This document shows positions 33,803-42,801 of a stretch of 64,000 nucleotides of DNA, in pieces; position 1 is the stretch's first letter, and each line of letters begins with the position of its first letter. The notes under the pieces are model-generated. The model searched no databases and was not told where the DNA came from. It was given only the letters and a program-made list of their open reading frames with translations. Source of the stretch: JAJZGK01 sp035538795. GTDB taxonomy: Bacteria > Pseudomonadota > Alphaproteobacteria > Rhodospirillales > Magnetospirillaceae. The stretch lies in assembly GCA_035538795.1 (NCBI GenBank), contig DATLJS010000066.1, positions 62,001 through 126,000 of the forward strand, read 5' to 3'. The position numbers and the translations under genes are program-made.

Positions 33803-34081
33803 ATGCCGTTCATCGTTCACTGCACCGACAAGCCCGGCCACCAGGACGTCCGTCTGGCCAATCGCGCCGCCCATCTGGATCATTTGAAGTCGATCCTGGA
33901 CAAGGTGCTGATCGCCGGTCCGACCCTGACCGAGGACGGCCAGGGCATGACCGGCAGCCTGCTGGTGCTGGACTTCGCCACCAAGGCCGAGACCGAGGCC
34001 TTCTGCGCCAAAGATCCCTACGCCCTGGCCGGTCTGTTCCAGAGCGTGGTGATCACGCCCTATAAGAAAGTGCTGCCGTAA
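33803..34081 (+). CDS. YciI-family protein
   Basis: 92 residues, a dimeric alpha/beta-barrel fold. It begins MPFIVHCTDKPG, with the family His/Asp residues in RAAHLDHLKSI and AGPTLTEDG, and a C-terminal DPYALAGLFQSV. YciI proteins resemble muconolactone isomerases, but their substrates are mostly unknown. AAGGAGTAAGAGAC precedes the ATG. It is probably co-transcribed with gpsA, a common alphaproteobacterial pairing. Confidence 0.9.
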   Translation: MPFIVHCTDKPGHQDVRLANRAAHLDHLKSILDKVLIAGPTLTEDGQGMTGSLLVLDFATKAETEAFCAKDPYALAGLFQSVVITPYKKVLP

Positions 34082-34084
34082 AAT

Positions 34085-34876
34085 TCAGGCGTGGCCGGCG
34101 GAAGCGTCGGCCACCGACGAAATCACGTCATTGACCTTATCGATGGTCGAACTGATGGCGGTGATGGACGAGCGCACCTCGTCGCTGGCCGTCTGCACCT
34201 GAACGATCTGCCCGGTGATCTCCCCCGTGGCCTTGGCGGTCTGGTTGGCCAGGTTCTTCACTTCGCCGGCCACCACGGCGAAACCCTTGCCGGCGTCGCC
34301 GGCGCGCGCCGCCTCGATGGTGGCGTTGAGCGCCAGCAGATTGGTCTGACTGGCGATATTCTTGATCAGATTGGATACCTGACCGATGCGGCCGATGGCT
34401 TCGGACAGCGCGTCCATGGTCTGGTCGGTTTTCTTCGCCGCCTCCGCCGCTTCGGCGGCGATGCCGCTGGCCTTGGCGACGTTGGCCGAGATCATGTCGG
34501 CCTTGGCCCGGTCAGCCTCGCGCAGATGGATCATCGAGCGCAGGAACAGACTCATGATCAGGCTCAGCGGCGCCACCTGCTCCAGCGGCCCGGCAATGCC
34601 GCAGCAGGCCAGACGGCGACCCTGGAATTCGATGGCGGTGGTCACGCCTTCGCGCATGGTCTGGGATTGGGCGGCCTGTTCGGCCGTCACCTCGAAACGG
34701 GAAATCTCGCCGCGCATGATCCGCCGGGCGCCTTCGTGCACCTGGCCGATGCGCTGGCGCACGCTGGAAACCATGATCACGCCGCCGTCACCCATGAAGG
34801 TGCAGGTATAGCCGAGATCGTTGGCCACCAAATCGCACAGTTCCTGGGCAAAGTTGAAATCGAATTCCGCCGACAT
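34085..34876 (-). CDS. Soluble chemoreceptor with an N-terminal diacid-recognition-like sensor
   Basis: 263 residues, no membrane helix. The N-terminal 130 residues resemble the putative sugar-diacid recognition domain of CdaR-type regulators (LGYTCTFMGDGGVIMVSS, SVRQRIGQVHEGARRIMRG, RRLACCGIAGPLEQVAPL). The methyl-accepting signalling domain with the conserved tip QTNLLALNATIEAARAGDAG follows, but it is short, with only part of the usual four-helix length. It is probably a cytoplasmic receptor sensing a metabolite. The ATG at 34874-34876 has AGGA upstream. It converges with the YciI gene. Confidence 0.82.
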   Translation of the reverse strand: MSAEFDFNFAQELCDLVANDLGYTCTFMGDGGVIMVSSVRQRIGQVHEGARRIMRGEISRFEVTAEQAAQSQTMREGVTTAIEFQGRRLACCGIAGPLEQVAPLSLIMSLFLRSMIHLREADRAKADMISANVAKASGIAAEAAEAAKKTDQTMDALSEAIGRIGQVSNLIKNIASQTNLLALNATIEAARAGDAGKGFAVVAGEVKNLANQTAKATGEITGQIVQVQTASDEVRSSITAISSTIDKVNDVISSVADASAGHA

Positions 34877-35046
34877 ATCGTGTCCTGAACCTCTGGAAAA
34901 TGCGCCAGCCCAAGGCACAGTGACTCGAAATCCGCCGCCGCTTCCATATTTATTTGAAGTGGAAGGCGAAGGCGCGGTGACAGAAATCGCGCCGCGTGCC
35001 TATCCTTGGACGCCACATCAATTTTCCAGATAAGGAGCCCCTTTCC

Positions 35047-35460
35047 ATGTCCCACTGGCTGGTGAAATCCGAACCGACCAAATGGTCCTGGGACGATCAG
35101 GTAAAGAACGTCACCACCCACTGGGACGGCGTGCGCAACCATCAGGCGGCCAACAATCTGAAGGCCATGCGCATCGGCGACAAAGTCTTCTTCTATCATT
35201 CGGTGGAACAGCGGCTGATCGTCGGCATCGTCGAGGTGGTCAAGGAAGCCTATCCCGATCCCTCGGACCCCGCCGGGCGGTTCGTCATGGTCGATCTGAA
35301 GGCAGTGGCCCCGCTGGCCAATCCGGTCAGCCTGGACCAGATCAAGGCCGATCCCCGCCTGAACCATCTGGCCCTGGTCAAGCAGTCCCGCCTGTCGGTA
35401 CTGCCGGTGGACGACGCGGCCTGGGAGCTGATTTGCAGCATCGGCGGAGCGAAGGGGTGA
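35047..35460 (+). CDS. EVE-domain protein
   Basis: 137 residues from the ATG 35047 behind AAGGAG. It begins MSHWLVKSEPTKWSWDDQ and has the EVE (PUA-like) signatures WDGVRNHQAANNLKAM, GDKVFFYHS and VGIVEVVKEAYPDP. EVE domains bind modified bases such as 5-methylcytosine in DNA or modified RNA. The stop overlaps the GTG start of the Rieske-type gene, so they are coupled. Confidence 0.93.
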   Translation: MSHWLVKSEPTKWSWDDQVKNVTTHWDGVRNHQAANNLKAMRIGDKVFFYHSVEQRLIVGIVEVVKEAYPDPSDPAGRFVMVDLKAVAPLANPVSLDQIKADPRLNHLALVKQSRLSVLPVDDAAWELICSIGGAKG

Positions 35461-35771
35461 TCCCCCTTTGCCGGCTTGAAGAGCTTACGGACCCCGGCAG
35501 CGCCGCCTTCACCCTGACGGACGGCTCGCCCATCCTGGTGGTGCGCAAGGGTTCGGCGGTGTTCGCCTATCGCAATTACTGCCCCCATGCCGGCCATCCC
35601 CTGGACTGGACGCCGGGGCAGTTCCTCGATCTGGACCGCAATTTCATCCTCTGCGCCAGCCACGGCGCCAGCTTCCTCATCGAAAGCGGCTATTGCGTCG
35701 GCGGCCCGTGTGCCGGGAAGAGTTTGGATTCTCTTCCTGTTCACCTAGAAGATGGGGTGGTATGGGCCTAA
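35457..35771 (+). CDS. Rieske [2Fe-2S] ferredoxin-like protein
   Basis: 104 residues from the GTG at 35457, which overlaps the EVE stop (GTGA). Both cluster motifs are present: CPHAGHPL near residue 42 and CASHGASF near residue 64, each giving a Cys and a His ligand. It is a small soluble electron carrier or regulatory Rieske protein. Its partner is unknown; coupling to the EVE gene is conserved in some alphaproteobacteria, to my recollection. Confidence 0.88.
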   Translation: MIPLCRLEELTDPGSAAFTLTDGSPILVVRKGSAVFAYRNYCPHAGHPLDWTPGQFLDLDRNFILCASHGASFLIESGYCVGGPCAGKSLDSLPVHLEDGVVWA

Positions 35772-35849
35772 GCCCCGCAGATATTGTGTTTATGTCGCAT
35801 AGATCCGCGAAAAGCTTATGAAATTACCGGGCGGCCCCCTTACGCAGGC

Positions 35850-35878
35850 TTGTGCCGCGCTGCCGTATTGACCATAAT
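35850..35878 (+). promoter_or_regulatory. acs: Possible acs promoter
   Basis: TTGTGC and CATAAT are separated by 17 bases, about 110 bases before the acs start; the -10 matches at five of six positions. The 216-base gap between the Rieske gene and acs holds no gene. Confidence 0.4.
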
Positions 35879-35987
35879 TCTTGTGACCGAAGCGCCGAAC
35901 GGGGAAAACCCCAATAAAAACAAGGCGACCCCAGGGCGGCATAAAAACGTTGCGTCGATATAGCGCACCAAGATTGGGAGACATCCG

Positions 35988-37931
<1,944 letters not shown>

Positions 37932-37950
37932 ACGGTTTTCATGGTCGAAA

Positions 37951-37990
37951 GAATGACGGCGGAGAGGAAACTCTCCGCCGTCATTCTTTT
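37951..37990 (+). terminator. Bidirectional terminator between acs and the oxidoreductase gene
   Basis: A perfect 16-bp stem (37951-37966 with 37971-37986) and GAAA loop, followed by TTTT on the plus strand and a T-rich tail on the minus strand. It serves both convergent genes. Confidence 0.92.
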
Positions 37991-37996
37991 GCCGGC

Positions 37997-39004
37997 TCAG
38001 AACCCTTCCAGCACCAGCTTGCCTCGGCTTTTGCCGCTTTCCAGTAAGGCATGAGCCTTTTTCAGATTGGCGGCGTTGATGACGCCAAGGCTGTCGGCCA
38101 CCGTGCTGCGCAAGACGCCCTGGTCCACCAGTCCGCCGACTTCGGTCAGCAATTCGTGCTGGCGGATCATATCGGCGGTGCCGAACAGCGGACGGGTGAA
38201 CATGAATTCCCAATGGATCGAAACGCTCTTCCGTTTGAACAGCTTGATGTCCAGCGCCGCCGGATCGTCGATCAGCCCGAAACGGCCCTGAGGCGCCAGT
38301 ACTTCGGCGATCTGCGGCGCATGCTGGTCGCTGGCGTTCAGCCCCAGCACCAGATCGGCGGCGGCGACGCCCCGGGCCTGAAGCTGGGCCGGAAAGGGCC
38401 CGGAATGGTCGATGACGTGATGCGCCCCCATGCTCCGGCACCATTCGGCGGTTTCCGGACGCGAGGCGGTGGCGATCACCGTCGCCCCGGTCAGCTTGCG
38501 GACCAACTGAATGGCGATCGATCCGACGCCGCCAGCGGCGCCGACGATCAGCACAGACCGTTTTTCATCCGCCGAACGGCGCAATTCCAGCCGATCGAAC
38601 AACAGCTCCCAGGCGGTGATGGCCGTCAGCGGCAAAGCCGCCGCCGCTCCGAAGCCCAAAGACGACGGCTTTTTGCCGACGATGCGTTCGTCCACCAGAT
38701 GGAATTCGGCGTTGGTGCCCGGACGGTCCAGGGTTCCGGCATAGAACACCTCGTCCCCGGGCTGGAACAGGCCGACGTCCGGCCCCGTCTCGACCACCAC
38801 TCCGGCGGCGTCGAACCCCAACTGTTTCAGAGCCCCGGCGGGATCGGCGCCCTTGCGGACCTTGGTATCCACGGGATTGACCGACACGGCCTTGACCGAC
38901 ACCAGCAGATCGCGGCCTTTCGGCGACGGACGTTCCGCTTCGGCATCGATCAGGGCGTTGGCGTCTTCGATGGGCAGGCTGTGGCGATAGCCGACAACAC
39001 GCAT
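37997..39004 (-). CDS. Zinc-independent MDR oxidoreductase (quinone oxidoreductase-like)
   Basis: 335 residues from the ATG 39002-39004 with GGAG seven bases upstream. The medium-chain dehydrogenase fold shows VNPVDTKVRKG, the hinge ALPLTAITAWELLFDRL, and the NADPH-binding VLIVGAAGGVGSIAIQL near residue 155. The catalytic-zinc Cys and His are absent, as in quinone oxidoreductases. It is divergent from an HxlR regulator with a palindromic operator in between, the layout of electrophile- and quinone-detoxification modules such as qorR/qor2. Confidence 0.92.
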   Translation of the reverse strand: MRVVGYRHSLPIEDANALIDAEAERPSPKGRDLLVSVKAVSVNPVDTKVRKGADPAGALKQLGFDAAGVVVETGPDVGLFQPGDEVFYAGTLDRPGTNAEFHLVDERIVGKKPSSLGFGAAAALPLTAITAWELLFDRLELRRSADEKRSVLIVGAAGGVGSIAIQLVRKLTGATVIATASRPETAEWCRSMGAHHVIDHSGPFPAQLQARGVAAADLVLGLNASDQHAPQIAEVLAPQGRFGLIDDPAALDIKLFKRKSVSIHWEFMFTRPLFGTADMIRQHELLTEVGGLVDQGVLRSTVADSLGVINAANLKKAHALLESGKSRGKLVLEGF

Positions 39005-39088
39005 GGGAGTTCTCCAGGCAAAAGTCTTCACTGGCCACAGATTTTGCCCCTATAATCGTTTTCGGCAAGTACGCACAATTTTTGCCAG

Positions 39089-39108
39089 TAGTACCCTGAA
39101 TTGTACTA
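39089..39108 (+). promoter_or_regulatory. Putative HxlR-regulator operator
   Basis: TAGTAC and GTACTA form a six-base inverted repeat around an eight-base spacer. A further half site AGTAC lies at 39068-39072. It overlaps the likely promoter region of both divergent genes and resembles TACT/AGTA sites of YodB-type HxlR repressors. Confidence 0.5.
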
Positions 39109-39120
39109 ATGGAGATTTCC

Positions 39121-39459
39121 TTGGCTCACGACCGCTATGACTGCGTCGCCGGCTGCGCCGTCGAAGCCACGCTGGACCTGATCGACGGTAAGTGGAAGGG
39201 CGTCATCCTTTACCACCTCAGCCAGAACGGGCTGCGTTTCGGCGAGATGCGCCGCAAATTCCCCAACATCACCCAGCGCATGCTGACCAAGCAGCTGCGT
39301 GAATTGGAGGAATCCGGTCTGATCACCCGCACCGTCCACGCCCAGGTGCCGCCGCGGGTGGATTACGCGCTGTCGCCCTTGGGAGAATCCTTGAGGCCTG
39401 TTATTGATGCCCTGAAACAGTGGGGAGACGCCTTTCTGGCGCGGAAGCAAGCAGCATGA
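39121..39459 (+). CDS. HxlR-family transcriptional regulator
   Basis: 112 residues from the TTG at 39121, which has GGAG six bases upstream; the ATG at 39109 abuts the operator and has no site. The winged-helix domain shows EATLDLIDGKWKGVILYHL and FPNITQRMLTKQLRELEESG. Two N-terminal Cys residues (DCVAGC) match the redox-sensing Cys position of YodB/HypR proteins. It likely represses the divergent oxidoreductase and its own gene until oxidised by quinones or electrophiles. It overlaps greB by ATGA. Confidence 0.9.
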   Translation: MAHDRYDCVAGCAVEATLDLIDGKWKGVILYHLSQNGLRFGEMRRKFPNITQRMLTKQLRELEESGLITRTVHAQVPPRVDYALSPLGESLRPVIDALKQWGDAFLARKQAA

Positions 39460-40004
39460 GCAAAGCCTTCACCAAGGAAACCGACGACGATGACGACCTG
39501 GACGCCGGCGCTCCCCCGCCGCCGCCCGGCGGCAAGAACTATCTGACCCCCGGCGGCTTTCAGCGGCTGCAGGATGAATTTCACCACCTGATGCGTGTCG
39601 AACGGCCCAAGGTGGTGGAAGTGGTGTCGTGGGCCGCCGGCAACGGCGACCGTTCGGAAAACGGCGATTACATTTATGGCAAGAAGCGCCTGCGCGAGAT
39701 CGACCGCCGCATCCGTTTCCTGACCAAGCGCCTGGAAATCGCCCATGTGGTCGACCCGCAGATGCAGAAAAACCGCGAACAGGTGTTCTTCGGCGCCACG
39801 GTTCTGTACGCCAACGGTCGCGACGAGGAAGTGACCATCACCATCGTCGGCGCCGACGAGGCGGAATCCGACAAGGGCCGCATCAGCTGGCTGTCGCCGG
39901 TAGCCCGCGCCCTGTTGAAGGCCTACGAAGGCGACGTGGTGGACGTGCGCACGCCGGCAGGCATCGACAAGCTGGAAGTGCTGAAAATTACGTATCCGGA
40001 ATAG
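39456..40004 (+). CDS. greB: Transcription elongation factor GreB
   Basis: 182 residues from the ATG overlapping the HxlR stop. The N-terminal coiled-coil domain is QRLQDEFHHLMRVERPKVVE with the GreB-type GDRSENGDYIYGKKRLREID, followed by the C-terminal FKBP-like domain (ISWLSPVARALLKAYEGDVV). It reactivates backtracked RNA polymerase by stimulating transcript cleavage. An acidic and Pro-rich N-terminal extension of about 35 residues is unusual. Confidence 0.93.
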   Translation: MSKAFTKETDDDDDLDAGAPPPPPGGKNYLTPGGFQRLQDEFHHLMRVERPKVVEVVSWAAGNGDRSENGDYIYGKKRLREIDRRIRFLTKRLEIAHVVDPQMQKNREQVFFGATVLYANGRDEEVTITIVGADEAESDKGRISWLSPVARALLKAYEGDVVDVRTPAGIDKLEVLKITYPE

Positions 40005-40011
40005 TGTCCGC

Positions 40012-40488
40012 TCAAACCCCGTAGCGGCGGCGGATATGGGCGATCAGGCCGCCGACGCCATGCTCGACCATCGAGAAAACCTCCTCGAAGCCGTGTTCGC
40101 CGTAATAGGGATCGGGAACCTCGTCTGGGCCGTCATAGCCTTCGGCGAAATCCATGAACAAGTGCAGGCGGTCGTGAAACGGCGCAGGGCACAGGCGGCG
40201 CAGGGCGTCCAGATGGCCCCGGTCCATGGCGGCGATGATGTCGAAGGTTTCAAAATCAAGCGCTGCAATCTTGCGGGCGCGCAAGTCCGACAGGTCGACG
40301 CCATGTTTCAGAGCCGTGCGCTGGCTGCGGTGATCGGGCGGCTCTCCGGCGTGAAACCCTTGAGTTCCCGCCGAATCCACGTCGATCGAGGGAGTCAAGT
40401 CCAGTTCGGCGACGCGGTCGCGCATCACCCCGTCGGCAGTCGGCGAGCGACAGATATTGCCGGTGCAGACGAAAAGAACCTTGACCAA
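40012..40488 (-). CDS. Low-molecular-weight protein-tyrosine phosphatase
   Basis: 158 residues. The P-loop VCTGNICRS lies at residues 7-15, with nucleophile Cys8 and Arg14, and the general-acid Asp is in PDPYYGE near residue 127. It acts on phosphotyrosine or related small phosphoesters in the cytoplasm. It is divergent from cobB by 56 bases and converges with greB; no tyrosine kinase is nearby. Confidence 0.95.
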   Translation of the reverse strand: MVKVLFVCTGNICRSPTADGVMRDRVAELDLTPSIDVDSAGTQGFHAGEPPDHRSQRTALKHGVDLSDLRARKIAALDFETFDIIAAMDRGHLDALRRLCPAPFHDRLHLFMDFAEGYDGPDEVPDPYYGEHGFEEVFSMVEHGVGGLIAHIRRRYGV

Positions 40489-40544
40489 CCAACCCTCCCA
40501 TGCGGACCTTCTGCGTAAGATACCCTCAGCCGCCGAGGAATGCC

Positions 40545-41261
40545 ATGACGTCAGGGCCGATTGTCATATTGACGGGTGCCGGGATTTCCAAGGAATCCGG
40601 TCTGGATACTTTCCGCTGCGAAGGCGGCGTGTGGTCGCGTTACAGCCTGGAAGACGTCTGCACGCCCCAGGGCTATCGCCGCAACCCCGATCTGCTGCAT
40701 GATTTCTACAACGCCCGGCGCGCCCAGCTGACCGCCGGCGAAGTTCTGCCCAACGCCGCCCACGACGCCCTGGCCCGGCTGGAGCGGGGATGGCCCGACG
40801 GCGTTCTGATCGTCACCCAGAACATCGACGACCTGCATGAACGGGCCGGATCGCAAAACATCATCCACATGCACGGCGAATTGCTGAAGGGCCGCTGCGA
40901 GGCTTGCGGCCGGGTTCTGGACTGGCCCGGCGAGATGTCGGTGGACAGCATCTGCCCCGCCTGCGAAACCGTCGGCCGGGTCCGCCCCCATGTGGTGTGG
41001 TTCGGCGAGGTGCCGCTGGAGATGGACCGCATCTTCGCCGCCCTAGAGCGATGCGCCCTATTCCTGTCCATCGGCACTTCGGGCAACGTCTATCCGGCGG
41101 CGGGGTTCGTCGCCCATGTGCGCGAACGCACCGACGCCCTGGCGCTGGAGCTGAACCTGGAGCCGTCGAAAGGCGCCACCCTGTTCCACGACACCCTTTA
41201 CGGCCCGGCCACCCAGGTGGTGCCCGATTTCGTCGACCATCTGCTGAAGGGCGAGCTTTAG
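40545..41261 (+). CDS. cobB: NAD-dependent protein deacylase (sirtuin, class III)
   Basis: 238 residues from the ATG 40545 behind GAGGA. The NAD-binding GAGISKESGLDTFR begins at residue 11. The desuccinylase-type residues Y-x-x-R are in FYNARRAQL, the catalytic His is in HMHGELLKG, and zinc Cys residues are in CEACGRV and CPACETV. It removes acetyl or succinyl groups from lysines, releasing nicotinamide. The acetyl-CoA synthetase in this window is a known type of CobB target. Confidence 0.95.
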   Translation: MTSGPIVILTGAGISKESGLDTFRCEGGVWSRYSLEDVCTPQGYRRNPDLLHDFYNARRAQLTAGEVLPNAAHDALARLERGWPDGVLIVTQNIDDLHERAGSQNIIHMHGELLKGRCEACGRVLDWPGEMSVDSICPACETVGRVRPHVVWFGEVPLEMDRIFAALERCALFLSIGTSGNVYPAAGFVAHVRERTDALALELNLEPSKGATLFHDTLYGPATQVVPDFVDHLLKGEL

Positions 41262-41262
41262 C

Positions 41263-41481
41263 CTATTTCCGCCGTTGATCGCGAATCGGCAGCAACAGCC
41301 AGGGCACGGCGGCCAGGGCGGCGGAATAGATCACCGGCAGTCCGGCGCGATAGGCGGTGATAAACATGAACAGCCAGCCGATGACCTTGCCGCGCATGGG
41401 CAAAGCGTCGGCAAGTATTATCAGCCGCCGCAGGGCGGAGGCGCTTTGATGGGCCGGATATGGGTTCGTCTGCTCCCTCAT
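41263..41481 (-). CDS. Small membrane protein, 72 aa, unknown function
   Basis: From the ATG 41479-41481 the product has a polar N-terminus (MREQTNPYPAHQSASALRRL) and two hydrophobic stretches (GWLFMFITAYRAGLPVIYSA and AALAAVPWLLLP), then a basic end RDQRRK. This suggests a small inner-membrane protein with two short helices. It converges with cobB end to end and is divergent from the MASE1 gene. An upstream in-frame extension lacks support. Family not recognised. Confidence 0.5.
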   Translation of the reverse strand: MREQTNPYPAHQSASALRRLIILADALPMRGKVIGWLFMFITAYRAGLPVIYSAALAAVPWLLLPIRDQRRK

Positions 41482-41560
41482 AACGCCGCATCCTATGCGA
41501 AGTCTCGCCTGGAAGGGAGGGGAGATGTATCCTGAGCGGACTATGGCGGAAGGAAAAAGC

Positions 41561-42757
41561 ATGCAGACACGGCGCGACTGGCGGGAAGAGCTGATCTGGG
41601 CGGCGGGATTCGTCGCCGTTTACGTGATTCTGGACTGGCTGAGCTGGATCCAACCCTATAACGGCCTGGACATCACGCCGTGGAATCCGCCGCCGGGCCT
41701 GATCCTGGCCTTTCTGCTGCGCCGGGGGTTGCGCTATTTCCCTCTGCCGTTCCTGGCCGCCCTGGTCAGCGAAGCGGTGGTCCGCCATTTCAGCGCCCCC
41801 TTGCTGCCCACCTTGTCGGCCAACGTCATCGAATGCGGCGGCTATGTGCTGGCCGCCTGGATGCTGCGCCGTCTGTGGCCCATCGACCCCCGCCTGACCT
41901 CGCTGAAGGACGTCACGCATCTGATCGGCGTGGTGTTCGTCATCAGCCTGATCACCGCCAGCGGCTTCATCGGCAGCTACAGCCTGGCCGACGTCATCCC
42001 CGCCGACGACACGGCCACCGTCTGGCTGCGCTTCTGGATCGGCGACATGATCGGCGTGACCATTTTCACGCCGCTGTTCCTGACCATCGGCCAGCGCGAA
42101 CCCAATCCCGGCCTGAAAACCAAAATCAGCGTGCCGGTCAGCATCGCCCAGGGCGTGGGCATTCTGCTGGCTTTGTGGAGCGTGTTCGGCGGCGATCTGG
42201 CCCAGCATCCGCAGCTTTATTATCCGCTCTTCGTCCCCCTGGTGTGGGTCGGTGCCTGGCACGGTCTTCAAGGGGTGACGGTGGCGCTGTTCGCCACCCA
42301 GGTCGGCATGATCGTCGCCATTCAGGAAGCCCATCTGGATACCGAAGCCCTGACCGAGGTGCAGTTCTTCCTGCTGGCCCTCAGCCTGACCTGCCTGCTG
42401 CTGGGCTCCATCGTCACCGAGCGACGCCGCGCCCGCCTGGAACTGCGCGACAGCCAGTTGCAGTTGAAGGCGGTGGTCGACGTCTCGTCCGACGGCGTGC
42501 TGACGCTGGACGAACTGGGCCGGGTGGAAACCGTCAATCCCGCCTTCGAATGGCTGTCGGGCCGCGCCGCCGCCCAAATGCTGGGGCTGCCCGCCGACCA
42601 GCTATTCCCGTCGCTGTCCAAGGCCATCGGCGGCAAGGGCGGTCTGTGCGCCCTCAGCCGTCCGGACGGCAACGTCTTCGAGGTCGAGGTGGCGGTGGGC
42701 GAGGCGCAGTTGTCCGACCGCAAGGTGCGTATCGCCTCGATCCGCCACAAGGATTAA
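41561..42757 (+). CDS. MASE1-type membrane sensor with a C-terminal PAS domain and no output domain
   Basis: 398 residues from the ATG 41561 behind AAGGA. About eight membrane helices form a MASE1-like domain: WNPPPGLILAFLLRRGLRYF, the conserved RFWIGDMIGVTIFTPLFL, and YPLFVPLVWVGAWHGLQGV. A short coiled coil (RARLELRDSQLQLKAVVDVS) leads into a single PAS domain (SSDGVLTLDELGRVETVNPA), and the protein then ends. MASE1 proteins normally carry a histidine kinase or GGDEF domain, so the output must be supplied by a partner. It is convergent with the DivL-like gene. Confidence 0.85.
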   Translation: MQTRRDWREELIWAAGFVAVYVILDWLSWIQPYNGLDITPWNPPPGLILAFLLRRGLRYFPLPFLAALVSEAVVRHFSAPLLPTLSANVIECGGYVLAAWMLRRLWPIDPRLTSLKDVTHLIGVVFVISLITASGFIGSYSLADVIPADDTATVWLRFWIGDMIGVTIFTPLFLTIGQREPNPGLKTKISVPVSIAQGVGILLALWSVFGGDLAQHPQLYYPLFVPLVWVGAWHGLQGVTVALFATQVGMIVAIQEAHLDTEALTEVQFFLLALSLTCLLLGSIVTERRRARLELRDSQLQLKAVVDVSSDGVLTLDELGRVETVNPAFEWLSGRAAAQMLGLPADQLFPSLSKAIGGKGGLCALSRPDGNVFEVEVAVGEAQLSDRKVRIASIRHKD

Positions 42758-42801
42758 AGAGGCAAAGCCGGCCGAGAACCGGCTTCAGGCCGGCGCGGGC
42801 T

